64,000 bases of DNA from Pseudarthrobacter phenanthrenivorans (GTDB lineage: Bacteria > Actinomycetota > Actinomycetes > Actinomycetales > Micrococcaceae): contig NZ_JWTB01000030.1 of the NCBI RefSeq assembly GCF_000813845.1, positions 1 through 64,000 on the forward strand, in the 5' to 3' direction. The notes beneath the pieces are model-generated. The model was not told the DNA's origin and did not search any database. It saw nothing but the letters and a program-made list of their open reading frames with translations. Made by a program: the position numbers and the translations under genes. Below are positions 20,630-29,705 of the stretch, one piece after another; position 1 is the stretch's first letter; each line of letters opens with the position of its first letter.

Positions 20630-22486
20630 TCACTTCTTCTTGGCCTTGTCCTTTGATTCGTCGGTGGTGAGGGCTGCGATGAACGCTTCCTGCGGCACCT
20701 CTACGGTGCCCACCATCTTCATGCGCTTCTTGCCTTCTTTTTGCTTCTCCAGCAGCTTGCGCTTACGGGAGATGTCACCGCCGTAGCACTTGGCCAGCAC
20801 GTCCTTGCGGATGGCGCGGATGCTTTCCCGGGCGATAATCCGGGAACCGATGGCCGCCTGGATGGGCACTTCGAACTGCTGCCGCGGAATGAGTTCTCGC
20901 AGCTTGCCGGTCATCATCACACCATAGGCGTAGGCCTTGTCCCGGTGCGTGATGGCGCTGAACGCGTCCACCTGCTCGCCCTGGAGCATGATGTCGACCT
21001 TCACAAGGTCGGCAACCTGCTCGCCGTCGGCCTTCCAGTCCAGGGAGCCGTAGCCCCGGGTCTTCGACTTCAGGATGTCGAAGAAATCGAACACGATTTC
21101 CGCCAGCGGCAGGCGGTAGCGGATTTCCACCCGGTCCTCCGAGAGGTAGTCCATGCCGCCCATCACGCCGCGGCGGGACTGGCACAGTTCCATGATGGCG
21201 CCGACGAACTCGTTGGGGGCCAGGATGGTGGCGGAGACCATGGGTTCGCGTACCTCGGCAATCTTGCCGGTGGGGTACTCGCTGGGGTTGGTCACCCGGA
21301 CCACCTTCTTGTCCTCCAGGGTCACCTCGTATTCCACGTTCGGAGCCGTGGAAATCAGGTCGAGGTTGTATTCGCGTTCCAGGCGTTCGCGGGTGATCTC
21401 AAGGTGCAGCAGGCCCAGGAAGCCCACGCGGAAGCCGAAGCCCAGCGCGGCCGAGGTCTCCGGTTCGTACACCAGGGCGGCATCGTTGAGCATGAGCTTT
21501 TCGAGCGCGTCGCGGAGTACCGGGTAGTCGGCGCCGTCCAGCGGGTACAGGCCTGAGAACACCATCGGCTTGGCATCGGCGTAGCCGGGAAGCGACTCCG
21601 CGGCCGGCTTGGCCAGGTTGGTGACGGTGTCGCCAACCTTGGACTGCCGGACGTCCTTCACACCGGTGATCAGGTAGCCCACCTCGCCCACGCCCAGGCC
21701 CTTGGAAGGGGTGGGTTCCGGGGAACTGACCCCGATCTCCAGGAGCTCGTGCGAGGCCCTGGTGGACATCATCTGGATGCGTTCGCGCGGGTGGAGCATG
21801 CCGTCCACCACGCGCACGTAGGTCACCACGCCGCGGTAGGTGTCATAGACCGAGTCGAAAATCATGGCGCGGGCCGGTGCGTCGGGGTCACCCTTCGGGG
21901 CCGGCAGGTCGCGGACAATCTTGTCCAGGAGGGCCTCGACGCCGACGCCGGTTTTGCCGGATACCCGCAGGACGTCCTCGGGATCGCCGCCGATCAGGCT
22001 GGCCAGTTCGGCTGCATACTTTTCGGGCTGCGCCGCCGGCAGGTCGATCTTGTTCAGGACCGGGATGATCGCGAGGTTGTTTTCCATGGCCAGGTACAGG
22101 TTCGCGAGCGTCTGGGCTTCAATGCCTTGTGCCGCGTCCACCAGCAGGATTGCGCCTTCGCACGCCGCCAGGGACCGGGACACCTCGTAGGTGAAGTCCA
22201 CGTGCCCGGGAGTGTCGATCATATTCAGCGCATAACTGACGCCGTCCACCTCCCACGGCATGCGGACCGCCTGGGACTTGATGGTGATGCCGCGCTCGCG
22301 CTCGATATCCATCCGGTCCAGGTACTGGGCCTTCATGTCGCGCGCCTGGACCACCCCGGTGGACTGCAGCATACGGTCAGCCAGGGTGGACTTGCCGTGG
22401 TCGATATGCGCGATGATGCAAAAGTTCCGAATAATTGCCGGATCTGTCGCGGCGGGCACCGGTGCGGTGCGGGCCATGGGAGACAC
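20630..22486 (-). CDS. lepA: Elongation factor 4 (LepA)
   Basis: Ribosome-associated translational GTPase. The 618-residue protein has the P-loop AHIDHGKST at residues 26-34, switch I/II ([21 protein letters not shown]), NKIDLP, and EF-G-like domains II, III and V. It ends with the LepA-specific C-terminal domain, which is Lys-rich at the end. The GTG at 22486 has AAGGA six bases upstream and leaves the standard N-terminus. First gene of lepA-hemW. Confidence 0.97.
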   Translation of the reverse strand: MSPMARTAPVPAATDPAIIRNFCIIAHIDHGKSTLADRMLQSTGVVQARDMKAQYLDRMDIERERGITIKSQAVRMPWEVDGVSYALNMIDTPGHVDFTYEVSRSLAACEGAILLVDAAQGIEAQTLANLYLAMENNLAIIPVLNKIDLPAAQPEKYAAELASLIGGDPEDVLRVSGKTGVGVEALLDKIVRDLPAPKGDPDAPARAMIFDSVYDTYRGVVTYVRVVDGMLHPRERIQMMSTRASHELLEIGVSSPEPTPSKGLGVGEVGYLITGVKDVRQSKVGDTVTNLAKPAAESLPGYADAKPMVFSGLYPLDGADYPVLRDALEKLMLNDAALVYEPETSAALGFGFRVGFLGLLHLEITRERLEREYNLDLISTAPNVEYEVTLEDKKVVRVTNPSEYPTGKIAEVREPMVSATILAPNEFVGAIMELCQSRRGVMGGMDYLSEDRVEIRYRLPLAEIVFDFFDILKSKTRGYGSLDWKADGEQVADLVKVDIMLQGEQVDAFSAITHRDKAYAYGVMMTGKLRELIPRQQFEVPIQAAIGSRIIARESIRAIRKDVLAKCYGGDISRKRKLLEKQKEGKKRMKMVGTVEVPQEAFIAALTTDESKDKAKKK

Positions 22487-22661
22487 GCAGGGTCCTTACT
22501 GTTGGCTTTTCTGCAGCCATCCGCCAGGCACGCAAAAAGCCGCCCGCGGTCCAGCCGCACATCTTCAACCTCCAGTGTCCCACGTCCGGGACTCCGCAAC
22601 CGCATCGCGGCCCGCCCGCAGGCGGTTTTCTGCGGCCCAGCCGCGCCGATAGGCTTTCGGG

Positions 22662-23216
22662 ATGCCCTTTGATCTCCGCTCGCTGGGAAACGCCGTCCGC
22701 CGGGGCCTGCGCCTGCTCCAGAACCGCCGCCCCGCGTCCCCGGTGGGCGCCGCCGGCCACCGACGCCCCGGCGCCGCCCGTCCCGAGGCCACCGCAGGCA
22801 TTCCCTCCGGGTCCGCGGCGTACCCTGGCGACTACCGCGGACGGGCCGCCGTCCGCTACGCACCCCAGCCTGACGGCGATCCGGATCCGGGCGAAGTGGT
22901 GTGGGCGTGGGTTCCCTTCGAGGAGGACCACAATCAGGGGAAAGACCGTCCCGTCCTGCTGGTGGGGCATAACGGCCCATACCTCCTCGGACTGATGATG
23001 ACCAGCCGGGACAGAGTCCCCGCCGGCAGCAGCTCCGGGGACTACGTGGACCTCGGATCCGGAGCCTGGGACAAGCAGGGCCGGCCCAGTGAAGTGCGGC
23101 TTGACCGCATCATGCAGCTCCGGCCGGACAGCATCCGGCGCGAGGGAGCGGTGCTGGATGAGGCACGCTTCGGGAGAGTGGCGTCCGGACTGCGCAGGCG
23201 ACACGGCCGGACCTGA
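22662..23216 (+). CDS. PemK/MazF-like protein without a visible antitoxin
   Basis: A 184-residue protein. The first 75 residues are basic and Ala/Arg/Pro-rich with no recognisable fold. From GEVVWAWVPFEED onward it matches the PemK/MazF barrel (KDRPVLLVGHNGPYLLGLMMTS, then the conserved VRLDRIMQL strand). MazF proteins are mRNA interferases, but many solitary actinobacterial relatives lack a known activity. No small antitoxin frame is seen on either side; lepA is divergent upstream and rpsT follows. A housekeeping role is as likely as a toxin role. Confidence 0.75.
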   Translation: MPFDLRSLGNAVRRGLRLLQNRRPASPVGAAGHRRPGAARPEATAGIPSGSAAYPGDYRGRAAVRYAPQPDGDPDPGEVVWAWVPFEEDHNQGKDRPVLLVGHNGPYLLGLMMTSRDRVPAGSSSGDYVDLGSGAWDKQGRPSEVRLDRIMQLRPDSIRREGAVLDEARFGRVASGLRRRHGRT

Positions 23217-23385
23217 CACTCCCAAATGGCCAGTGCCGCCGCTGACCTGCTATTCTTTATTGCTGTGTGTCCGTGCAGGTCGACGGTCACTGATGGCTGG
23301 CCGCCATAGGTATCCCCACGCCGCTCAGTCAAGGCCAGCCTGAAAGCCCTCTAGACCATTTCCGCATTACAAAGAGAGTTCACAC

Positions 23386-23646
23386 GTGGCGAATATCAAG
23401 TCCCAGAAGAAGCGCATCCTGACCAACGAGAAGGCACGCCTGCGCAACAACGCAGTCAAGTCCGAGCTGAAGACGGCCATCCGCGCCGTCAACACCGCCG
23501 TTGAGTCCGCTGACAAGGAAGCTGCTACTACTGCGCTCGTTACTGCCAGCCGTAAGCTGGACAAGGCTGTCAGCAAGGGTGTTCTGCACAAGAATAACGC
23601 AGCGAACCGCAAGTCGGCGATCTCCAAGAAGGTCAACGCACTCTAA
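23386..23646 (+). CDS. rpsT: 30S ribosomal protein S20
   Basis: Small-subunit protein that binds 16S rRNA. It has 86 residues, Lys/Arg/Ala-rich and wholly helical, starting [20 protein letters not shown] as expected. It starts with GTG, with AGAGAG upstream. It is monocistronic with a strong terminator after it. The roughly 170 bp before it must hold its promoter, but I cannot name a good -35/-10 pair. It is convergent with holA. Confidence 0.98.
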   Translation: MANIKSQKKRILTNEKARLRNNAVKSELKTAIRAVNTAVESADKEAATTALVTASRKLDKAVSKGVLHKNNAANRKSAISKKVNAL

Positions 23647-23671
23647 GGTTTCCAGTTCCCACGAACTGATG

Positions 23672-23703
23672 GTGTGGCCGGTACCGCAAGGTGCCGGCCA
23701 CAC
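23672..23703 (+). terminator. Intrinsic terminator after rpsT
   Basis: A 14-position stem GTGTGGCCGGTACC / GGTGCCGGCCACAC (one G-T pair) with a GCAA tetraloop lies 26 bases after the rpsT stop. A short T-run (CCTTTAA) follows. Confidence 0.82.
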
Positions 23704-23844
23704 GCCTTTAAGCTTCTTACCCTGGCCGCCCGAAGCCGGCCCTTCCAGCGGGCGGGCGGCAGCACCGCCGTCGTAAGCCACGGGCCCTGCGCAGCCGAGA
23801 GGGGCAATCCTGCCGCCGGGAATCGGGCGACCTGTGTTTCGTGC

Positions 23845-24861
23845 TTATCTGCCCTGGACTGACATGGCGATAACGGTCACGGCATGCTCGACGGCATAGA
23901 CGGGGTCCCTGGAGAGGCCCTTGACTTGGGCATCGGCCTCCGCCGTGGCCTGGATGGACCGCACCAGGCCCTCCGGGGTCCAGCGCCGGACGTCCCGCTG
24001 GGCCTGCTCCACCAGCCAGGGCTGCATGCCGAGCTCCGCTGCGATCTGTGCAGACGAACCCGAGGCACCTGCCACGCGCGCCACCGTCCTGAGCTTCGCG
24101 GCGAGGGCTGCCACCAGCGGTACCGGGTCGGCTCCGGTGGCGAGTGCGTGGCGGAGCGTCGAGAGCGCCAGCGGGGCGTTTCCTGCCATGGCGGCATCGG
24201 CAACTTTGAATGCGGTGGCCTCAATCCGCCCGCCGTAGTACTTGTCCACCGTCTCGGCCGTGACAGTGCTTCCCGCGTCGGCAATGAGCTGGGAGCATGC
24301 GGCGGCCAGTTCGGACAGGTCTGCTCCCACGGCATTGACCAGGGCCTGGACGGCGTCCTGGTTGATCCGGCGTCCGGCTGCCTTGAATTCCGCCGCAACG
24401 AACGAGATCTTGTCCGCTTCCTTCTTCAGTGGCTGACAGTCGACCACAGGCCAGCCGGCTTTCTTGACGGCGTCGAGCAGTTTCTTACCGCGGTTTCCGC
24501 CGGCGTGCCGCAGGACCACGACGGCGTCCTGTTCGGGGTGCTGCAGATACGCCAGGGCGTCTGCGAGGAAGGCGTCGTTCATTCCTTCCACGGCTTCCAC
24601 TTCGATAAGTTTGCTCTCACCGAACAAGGAAGGGCTAACCTGCATCGTCAGGGTCCCCGGTTCGTACGTTGCGGCGTTGATGCGGCTCAGCTCGACGTCC
24701 GGCTCGGCTGCCCTGACCTGCGACCGGATGCGGTCCATGGCCCTGATGCCCAGATACTCTTCCGGCCCGCCCACCAGGACTATCGATGCCGGCGCTGCGT
24801 CCCGCCAGGAGGCGGTGTTCGATGCCGGGGAGCGGGTTGCTCGCTTTTGCGCAGCGGCCAT
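23845..24861 (-). CDS. holA: DNA polymerase III subunit delta
   Basis: Clamp-loader subunit that opens the sliding clamp. The 338-residue protein has the family layout: an N-terminal AAA-like domain beginning IVLVGGPEEYL, the middle LKKEADKISFVAAEFKAAGRRI region, and a C-terminal collar domain (GNAPLALSTLRHALATGADPVPLVAALAAKLRTVAR). Walker A is absent, as is normal for delta. The ATG has AAGGA seven bases upstream. The upstream comEC frame ends 82 bases inside this gene. Confidence 0.94.
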   Translation of the reverse strand: MAAAQKRATRSPASNTASWRDAAPASIVLVGGPEEYLGIRAMDRIRSQVRAAEPDVELSRINAATYEPGTLTMQVSPSLFGESKLIEVEAVEGMNDAFLADALAYLQHPEQDAVVVLRHAGGNRGKKLLDAVKKAGWPVVDCQPLKKEADKISFVAAEFKAAGRRINQDAVQALVNAVGADLSELAAACSQLIADAGSTVTAETVDKYYGGRIEATAFKVADAAMAGNAPLALSTLRHALATGADPVPLVAALAAKLRTVARVAGASGSSAQIAAELGMQPWLVEQAQRDVRRWTPEGLVRSIQATAEADAQVKGLSRDPVYAVEHAVTVIAMSVQGR

Positions 24862-26864
24862 CGACGGTTCCTTCCGGAGGTTTTATTGCAGTATCCCAGC
24901 CTGCCACGTCCGGGCCCCGGCTCCAAGCTGCGGTGACTGCGGATACGGCGCATCACCGTTTCCAGCACCTCAATCAGGGCCACCGTGCCGGCGTGGATTG
25001 AGCGGACTTTGCAGACCAACTGCAGGGGGTGGGCCAGCGCCCACAGAGCAGCGAAGGCCAGGGCGGACAGCAGGAGCATCGACAGCAGACCAGGGACTCC
25101 TTCGGGCCAGGGAAGGGCGGAACCCGGCAGCACGGCAGCGAACCTGGCCGTTGCGGCAACGCCGGCGGCACAGGTTCCGGCCACCACGATCAATATGGTG
25201 GCCGCCCAGGGCAGCACGACCACCAAAGGCACGGCAGCAGTCCCCAGCAGGGTCACCGGGGCAACAAGGGGCGATGCGGCAACATTGGCCAGCAGCGAGT
25301 ACGTCGCAAACTGGGGCTGCAGGAGGACGATGACGGGCCCGCACAGCAACTGCGCGGACAGGGGCACGGCGACTGCGGCAGCGGCCCATCGGGGCACCGC
25401 CCCCGGAATCCAGCCGATAATCCGACGGCCCAGGAGGATGATCCCCAACGTGGCCAGGACGGACAGCAGGAAACCGAAGCTCGCGCCAAGGGCCGGTTCG
25501 AACAGCAGCAGACCGATGACGGCCAGGCACAGGAAGCTCAGGCCACGTCCAGTGCGTCCGCCGGCCAGCGACGCGACGCCGATGGCGCCCATGAGTGCTG
25601 CCCTCAGGACACTGGCATCGGGTCCCACCAGAACCACGAACAGGGCCAGGCCGGCAAGGGCGGCTGCGGCAGCAGGCAGCCTTGGCAGCCGGAAGCGGCG
25701 GCAGAGCAGCAGCAAGGCGCCCAGAACGAGGCTGCAGTTTGCCCCGCTGACCGCTGTCAGGTGGGTCATGCCCACGGCCTTCATGGCATTGTTCAGTCCC
25801 TCGTCCAGCGCGCTCGTGTCGCCGGTGACCATTCCGGGCAGGAGTCCGCGGGCGTCCGGAGGCAGGAATGCTGCAGCAGCTACGAACCGGCCGCGGAGTT
25901 CCCGTGCCGCTTCTTCCAGGAGAGAACCGCCCGTGGCCGTGCCGGGAACCGTGGAGGCTGCCAGATTCGCTGCCTCCGGCTCTCCAGGGTCCGGAGTCCG
26001 CAGTTTGCCGGTGGCGCGCAGTGTCTGCCCCGGCAGCACGGCTCCCCACCCCTGGCCGCCCATGATGGTGAGCCGGGCCCGGGTCCTGAGCAGGACCCCG
26101 CCGGTGGACACTTCACGGGTCCACACCGGGACGGACCAGCGTTCCGCCGTTGCTCCGGCACCGCCAACCGCTCTCGGGTTACCTGCCACCTCGACGATGG
26201 CGACGGCTGTCTTGCCGCCGGCGACCGCCTCCGCAAGGGGGCCATTAAAGCGTTGGCTTGATGCCGTCGCGGAGTGCGCTCCGGTGGCTGCCGCCAACAG
26301 CAGGGATAAGCCCAGAGCGGCAGTCATGGTCCGGCTCCTTGACGGGTTGGGTGCGCTGGAATGGCGGCTGACGTCGGGGCCGGGCTTTTGTCGCGGAGAA
26401 TTTTTAGCGGCCCGCATCAGACACAAGGCGCCCAGCCCGGCAAGCAGGCAGCACAGGACCGCAAGTTCAGTGGGTGGCAGCCACAGCCCGGCCACGGCAG
26501 CACCCCACACCAGGGCCGCGGGGAGGGCAAGCCGAAGATCCAGCCGGCGCCGCGAACCTTCGGCACTGGAGTACCTATCCGTCTGGCCCTTGCCGTTGTT
26601 GGCCACCCGGTTGCGGACACCGGCCGCGCAACTCGCCAAGGACTTTCGGAGGACTTCCAGTTCCGGCGTTACCCGGCGCCGCCGCGCCGGCATCCGCGGC
26701 CCGGAAGGTGTTGGTGCTGGCGGCCCTGACTGCTGGCCTGGGCCGCCGCCCTGCACTGCGGATTCCACGAACCGTTTCCACGGACTGGGACGTGCGCCCT
26801 TTGCTGCCATTGCCTGTGCCCCTCCCCTGTCCGTTATCCGGGGTCTCCTGATGACGGTGTCCAT
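24780..26864 (-). CDS. ComEC/Rec2-type DNA uptake channel protein, lacking the metallo-beta-lactamase domain
   Basis: ComEC forms the membrane channel for DNA entry in transformation. Residues of about 110-320 carry the N-terminal hydrophobic helices and the DUF4131/OB-like part. The Competence domain follows, with MVTGDTSALDEGLNNAMKAVG, HLTAVSGANCSLVLG and about seven helices. The C-terminal metallo-beta-lactamase nuclease domain of typical ComEC is missing. After the last helix (LLSALAFAALWALAHP) the frame continues about 90 residues of basic, non-family sequence and stops 82 bases inside holA. That is consistent with an old deletion. It follows comEA by 11 bp. Confidence 0.85.
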   Translation of the reverse strand: MDTVIRRPRITDRGGAQAMAAKGARPSPWKRFVESAVQGGGPGQQSGPPAPTPSGPRMPARRRRVTPELEVLRKSLASCAAGVRNRVANNGKGQTDRYSSAEGSRRRLDLRLALPAALVWGAAVAGLWLPPTELAVLCCLLAGLGALCLMRAAKNSPRQKPGPDVSRHSSAPNPSRSRTMTAALGLSLLLAAATGAHSATASSQRFNGPLAEAVAGGKTAVAIVEVAGNPRAVGGAGATAERWSVPVWTREVSTGGVLLRTRARLTIMGGQGWGAVLPGQTLRATGKLRTPDPGEPEAANLAASTVPGTATGGSLLEEAARELRGRFVAAAAFLPPDARGLLPGMVTGDTSALDEGLNNAMKAVGMTHLTAVSGANCSLVLGALLLLCRRFRLPRLPAAAAALAGLALFVVLVGPDASVLRAALMGAIGVASLAGGRTGRGLSFLCLAVIGLLLFEPALGASFGFLLSVLATLGIILLGRRIIGWIPGAVPRWAAAAVAVPLSAQLLCGPVIVLLQPQFATYSLLANVAASPLVAPVTLLGTAAVPLVVVLPWAATILIVVAGTCAAGVAATARFAAVLPGSALPWPEGVPGLLSMLLLSALAFAALWALAHPLQLVCKVRSIHAGTVALIEVLETVMRRIRSHRSLEPGPGRGRLGYCNKTSGRNRRWPLRKSEQPAPRHRTPPPGGTQRRHR

Positions 26865-26875
26865 GTTGAGGCCCC

Positions 26876-27775
26876 CTACACCGTCACCAGAGGCAGCAGG
26901 GCCTCAAGCATTTTCGGCCCGACGCCATCTACCGCGTCCAGTTCTTCGACGCTCCTGAAAGGGCCGTGTTCCTTGCGCCAGTCGACAATCCGCTGGGCAA
27001 GTACCGGCCCGACCTTCGGAAGCGTGTCCAGCATGGCAACATCAGCGGTGCTCAGGTTCACCTTGCCGCCGGGCGGACCGGAGCCTGCCGGGTGGGACCC
27101 GGAGCCGTCCCCGCCGCTGGCAGCGGATTCAGCAGCGTCCGGTGCGGCGGCAAGTGGTTCGCCCTGCAGGGGCACGTGGATTTTCTGCCCGTCGTCCACC
27201 ACGAGTGCAAGGTTCAGGCGGTTGGGGTCCGCCTCCGGCGTTGCGCCGCCCGCCGCGGCAATGGCATCCTCGACACGGCTTCCCTGCTGCAGTCGGACGA
27301 CGCCGGGTTTGGCCACGGCCCCGGCCACATGGACCACTACCAGGTCCGCAGGGGCGGACTCTCCGGGATGTGGGCTTGCAGCTGCCGGATGTTCTTCGGC
27401 CTCGTCCGACGGCTTGCCGCCACCCTCTTTACCGTCGGCTGTCCCGGAGCTGACGCCCGACAGGGGCAGGACCTCCGGAGCCGCGTTGGCTGCCTGCCAC
27501 CAGAACCAGGCGCAGGCGGCCGCGGCTACGGCAGCGAGCAGCAAGGCAACCCGCACCCCCACCCGCCAGCGCAGTACGGGCCCGGCACCGGGAGTGCCTT
27601 CGGAATCGCCGTCGGCCGGAGGCCCGTTCGCTTCTACCGGCCCCCGGTACTCAAACCCGTCCAGGCCAAGACGGTTCTCCGGATCAGCCGGTGCTGCCTC
27701 ACCTACGGCGGCCTGGAGCCTTGCCCGCACGTGGCGCGCCTGCTGGCGTGTTGCTGCGGCGTCCCGGCGTGACAT
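26876..27775 (-). CDS. ComEA-family helix-hairpin-helix DNA-binding protein
   Basis: Membrane-anchored DNA receptor of the competence system. The 299-residue protein has a basic cytosolic N-terminus and one transmembrane helix at about 74-95. A disordered linker and an SLBB domain (VVHVAGAVAKPGVVRL...) follow. At the C-terminus is a tandem HhH domain (NLSTADVAMLDTLPKVGPVLAQRIVDWR, VDGVGPKMLEAL). It is followed at once by comEC. No pilus or comF genes are in the window. Confidence 0.92.
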   Translation of the reverse strand: MSRRDAAATRQQARHVRARLQAAVGEAAPADPENRLGLDGFEYRGPVEANGPPADGDSEGTPGAGPVLRWRVGVRVALLLAAVAAAACAWFWWQAANAAPEVLPLSGVSSGTADGKEGGGKPSDEAEEHPAAASPHPGESAPADLVVVHVAGAVAKPGVVRLQQGSRVEDAIAAAGGATPEADPNRLNLALVVDDGQKIHVPLQGEPLAAAPDAAESAASGGDGSGSHPAGSGPPGGKVNLSTADVAMLDTLPKVGPVLAQRIVDWRKEHGPFRSVEELDAVDGVGPKMLEALLPLVTV

Positions 27776-27968
27776 AGCTCCACCCTAGAAACCATGCGGG
27801 CAAGGCGGCAGACGCCACAGGCCCTATGTGGAAAGCTGCCTACCGACGGCGGACAACACCAGTCCTCGGTTTGTCCAAGGTGGTTCGCCGGGGCTCCCGT
27901 TACGGGTCCGGGTAATGAGCTGCCATAGTCCCACTGGGACCCATCGCACCCCATGCCCGAGGAACTCC

Positions 27969-28532
27969 TCAGCGCCTCACCCGGTACCGGGTGAGGACCA
28001 CGCCGCCCTGGAACGTGCGCGTCTCCACCAAGTCCAGGTTCACCCATGTAGTCAGGGCTGTGAAGAACGGCGTGCCTCCGCCCGTCAGGACCGGATGGAT
28101 GACGAGCGCATATTCATCGATCAGGCCTGCCCGCATGGCGGCCCAGGCGAGCGTTGCCCCGCCGATGCTCATCGGACCGCCGTCTTCGGTCTTGAGCCGG
28201 CTTATCTCGTCCGTCGCGTCGCCGGTGACAAGCCGCGTATTCCAGTCGACCTTGTCGATCGTCGATGAGAACACGACCTTCGGGGTGTCCCGCCAGTTCC
28301 GTGCGAACTCGATCTGGGCCGGGGCCGCATTGGGCTGCTGGTCGGCGGTCGGCCAGTAGGAGCTCATCGTCTCCCACAGCTTGCGCCCGTACAGCGACAA
28401 ACTGTTCGACTGCTCCTGTTCCAGCCACCACTGAAACAGTTCATCGCTTGGGGCGCTCCAGCCGATGTCGTCGCCGGCGGCGGCGATGTAGCCGTCCGCA
28501 GACAGGTTCATGCTGTAGGTGAGTTTCCGCAT
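27969..28532 (-). CDS. Dihydrofolate reductase family (RibD C-terminal-like) protein
   Basis: A 187-residue single-domain protein of the RibD_C/DHFR-like superfamily. It opens RKLTYSMNLSADGYIA and has the nucleotide-site segments LYGRKLWETM and MSIGGATLAWAAM, then LVIHPVLTGGGTPFF. Members are NADPH-dependent reductases of mostly unknown substrate. The ATG at 28532 has GGGAGG eight bases upstream; a longer frame to 28673 is not supported. It is flanked by degV and comEA on the same strand but with gaps of 90-190 bp. It is an accessory gene in an otherwise core region. Confidence 0.85.
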   Translation of the reverse strand: MRKLTYSMNLSADGYIAAAGDDIGWSAPSDELFQWWLEQEQSNSLSLYGRKLWETMSSYWPTADQQPNAAPAQIEFARNWRDTPKVVFSSTIDKVDWNTRLVTGDATDEISRLKTEDGGPMSIGGATLAWAAMRAGLIDEYALVIHPVLTGGGTPFFTALTTWVNLDLVETRTFQGGVVLTRYRVRR

Positions 28533-28623
28533 GGAACCAGCCTCCCACTGGCCGGTCCCCAACGTACAGACCGGCGGTGGTGCAGGCTGCGGGCCAATCG
28601 ATGTTCCCGGGATGCCCTGCGGC

Positions 28624-29619
28624 TTAGGTGGGAAGCTGTGTACCGCTGGGGAGGGCGGGGCTCCTGCCCACAATGACGGCGAGGACGCCGAGACCGGCGT
28701 GGGCTGCCAGGACGGCCGGCAGGGAGCTGATCTGGGCGGGCGGGCATTCCGGCAGCGCAGCTTCCAGCCGGGCAGCCAGGCTCTCCGCTTCCTCCGGATT
28801 TCCGAAATGGTGGACGGCGAGGGTCACGGACCCGTCCGGCTGCGGTGCCGCGTGGGCCACCACGATTTCCTCGAGGCGCGCGACGGCCCTGGCCGCCGAA
28901 CGTACCTTTTCCAGCGGAACGATCCTGCCGCCGTCGACCGCCAGGATAGGTTTGATGGCCAGCATGGTGCCCAGCAGCGAGGCGGCAGCGCCGATTCTTC
29001 CGCCCCGCCGCAGCTGTTCGAGGCTGGGGACGTAGAAGAAGACCTTGGTGTGTTCGGCCTGTTCGACGGCTGCAGCTGCCACCGCTTCCCGGCCCGCACC
29101 GGCTGCCGCTGCCTGCACCGCCGCCTGCACTGCCATTCCCTGGGCCATGCCGACCGTGCGGGTATCTACGACGTCGACGGGAATGCCCACCTTGGCCGCT
29201 GCCAGTCTCGCAGCGTCGGCCGTCCCGGACAGCTCACCGGAGATATGGACCGAAACGATACCGTCGAATCCGCGCAGCTCGGCAGCACGGTACGCCTGCT
29301 CGAACTGCCCCGGTGACGGCCTGGACGTCTTGACCGGCGTCCCGGCGGCCAGGGCCACGGCGATGGTCTCCAGGATATCGTCTTCGCCCTCGCCGTAAAT
29401 TTCCGGCCCCACCATGACAGGCATGGGTGTCACGGTCAGGAGCCCGTCCCGGGGAAGCCCGCGAAGGTACTCCGCCGGGAGGGCCGCTGCCGAATCGGTC
29501 ACGACGGCGGTGCGCACCACCGGAGCCCCCGCACGGCGGGTGCCCGGCCGGGGCGTGGGGCGGAGGCCCGACAGCCGCGCACGGACCCACGGCCAGGCGG
29601 CGGCGTTACTCTCGGGCAA
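28624..29619 (-). CDS. DegV family protein (fatty-acid binding)
   Basis: A 331-residue protein of the DegV fold, which binds fatty acids; in Firmicutes the related FakB feeds exogenous fatty acids to a kinase. It begins the fold at RTAVVTDSAAALPAEYL and has TSRPSPGQFEQAYR, the fatty-acid headgroup segment IVSVHISGELSGTADAAR, DTRTVGMAQG and GRIGAAASLLG. The TTG start at 29619 has a perfect AGGAGG five bases upstream. No fatty acid kinase gene is adjacent, so the role is open. Confidence 0.9.
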   Translation of the reverse strand: MPESNAAAWPWVRARLSGLRPTPRPGTRRAGAPVVRTAVVTDSAAALPAEYLRGLPRDGLLTVTPMPVMVGPEIYGEGEDDILETIAVALAAGTPVKTSRPSPGQFEQAYRAAELRGFDGIVSVHISGELSGTADAARLAAAKVGIPVDVVDTRTVGMAQGMAVQAAVQAAAAGAGREAVAAAAVEQAEHTKVFFYVPSLEQLRRGGRIGAAASLLGTMLAIKPILAVDGGRIVPLEKVRSAARAVARLEEIVVAHAAPQPDGSVTLAVHHFGNPEEAESLAARLEAALPECPPAQISSLPAVLAAHAGLGVLAVIVGRSPALPSGTQLPT

Positions 29620-29652
29620 GGGTGCCTCCTGGATGGGTGTCCGGCCCAGGCG

Positions 29653-29687
29653 CCACCGGCCGCCGGAAAATCTCCGGCGGCCGGTGG
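29653..29687 (-). terminator. Hairpin between leuS and degV
   Basis: A perfect 14-bp stem (CCACCGGCCGCCGG / CCGGCGGCCGGTGG) with a seven-base loop lies 19 bases after the leuS stop. No T-run follows, so it may act as a Rho-assisted or weak terminator. Confidence 0.5.
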
Positions 29688-29705
29688 GTACTGCGGGTGC
29701 AGCGA

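Noticed and set aside
24780..24861. Treating the comEC C-terminal tail as a functional extension
   Set aside because: The last 90 residues have no family match and overlap holA, whose start and ribosome site are good; the tail looks like read-on sequence after a domain loss.
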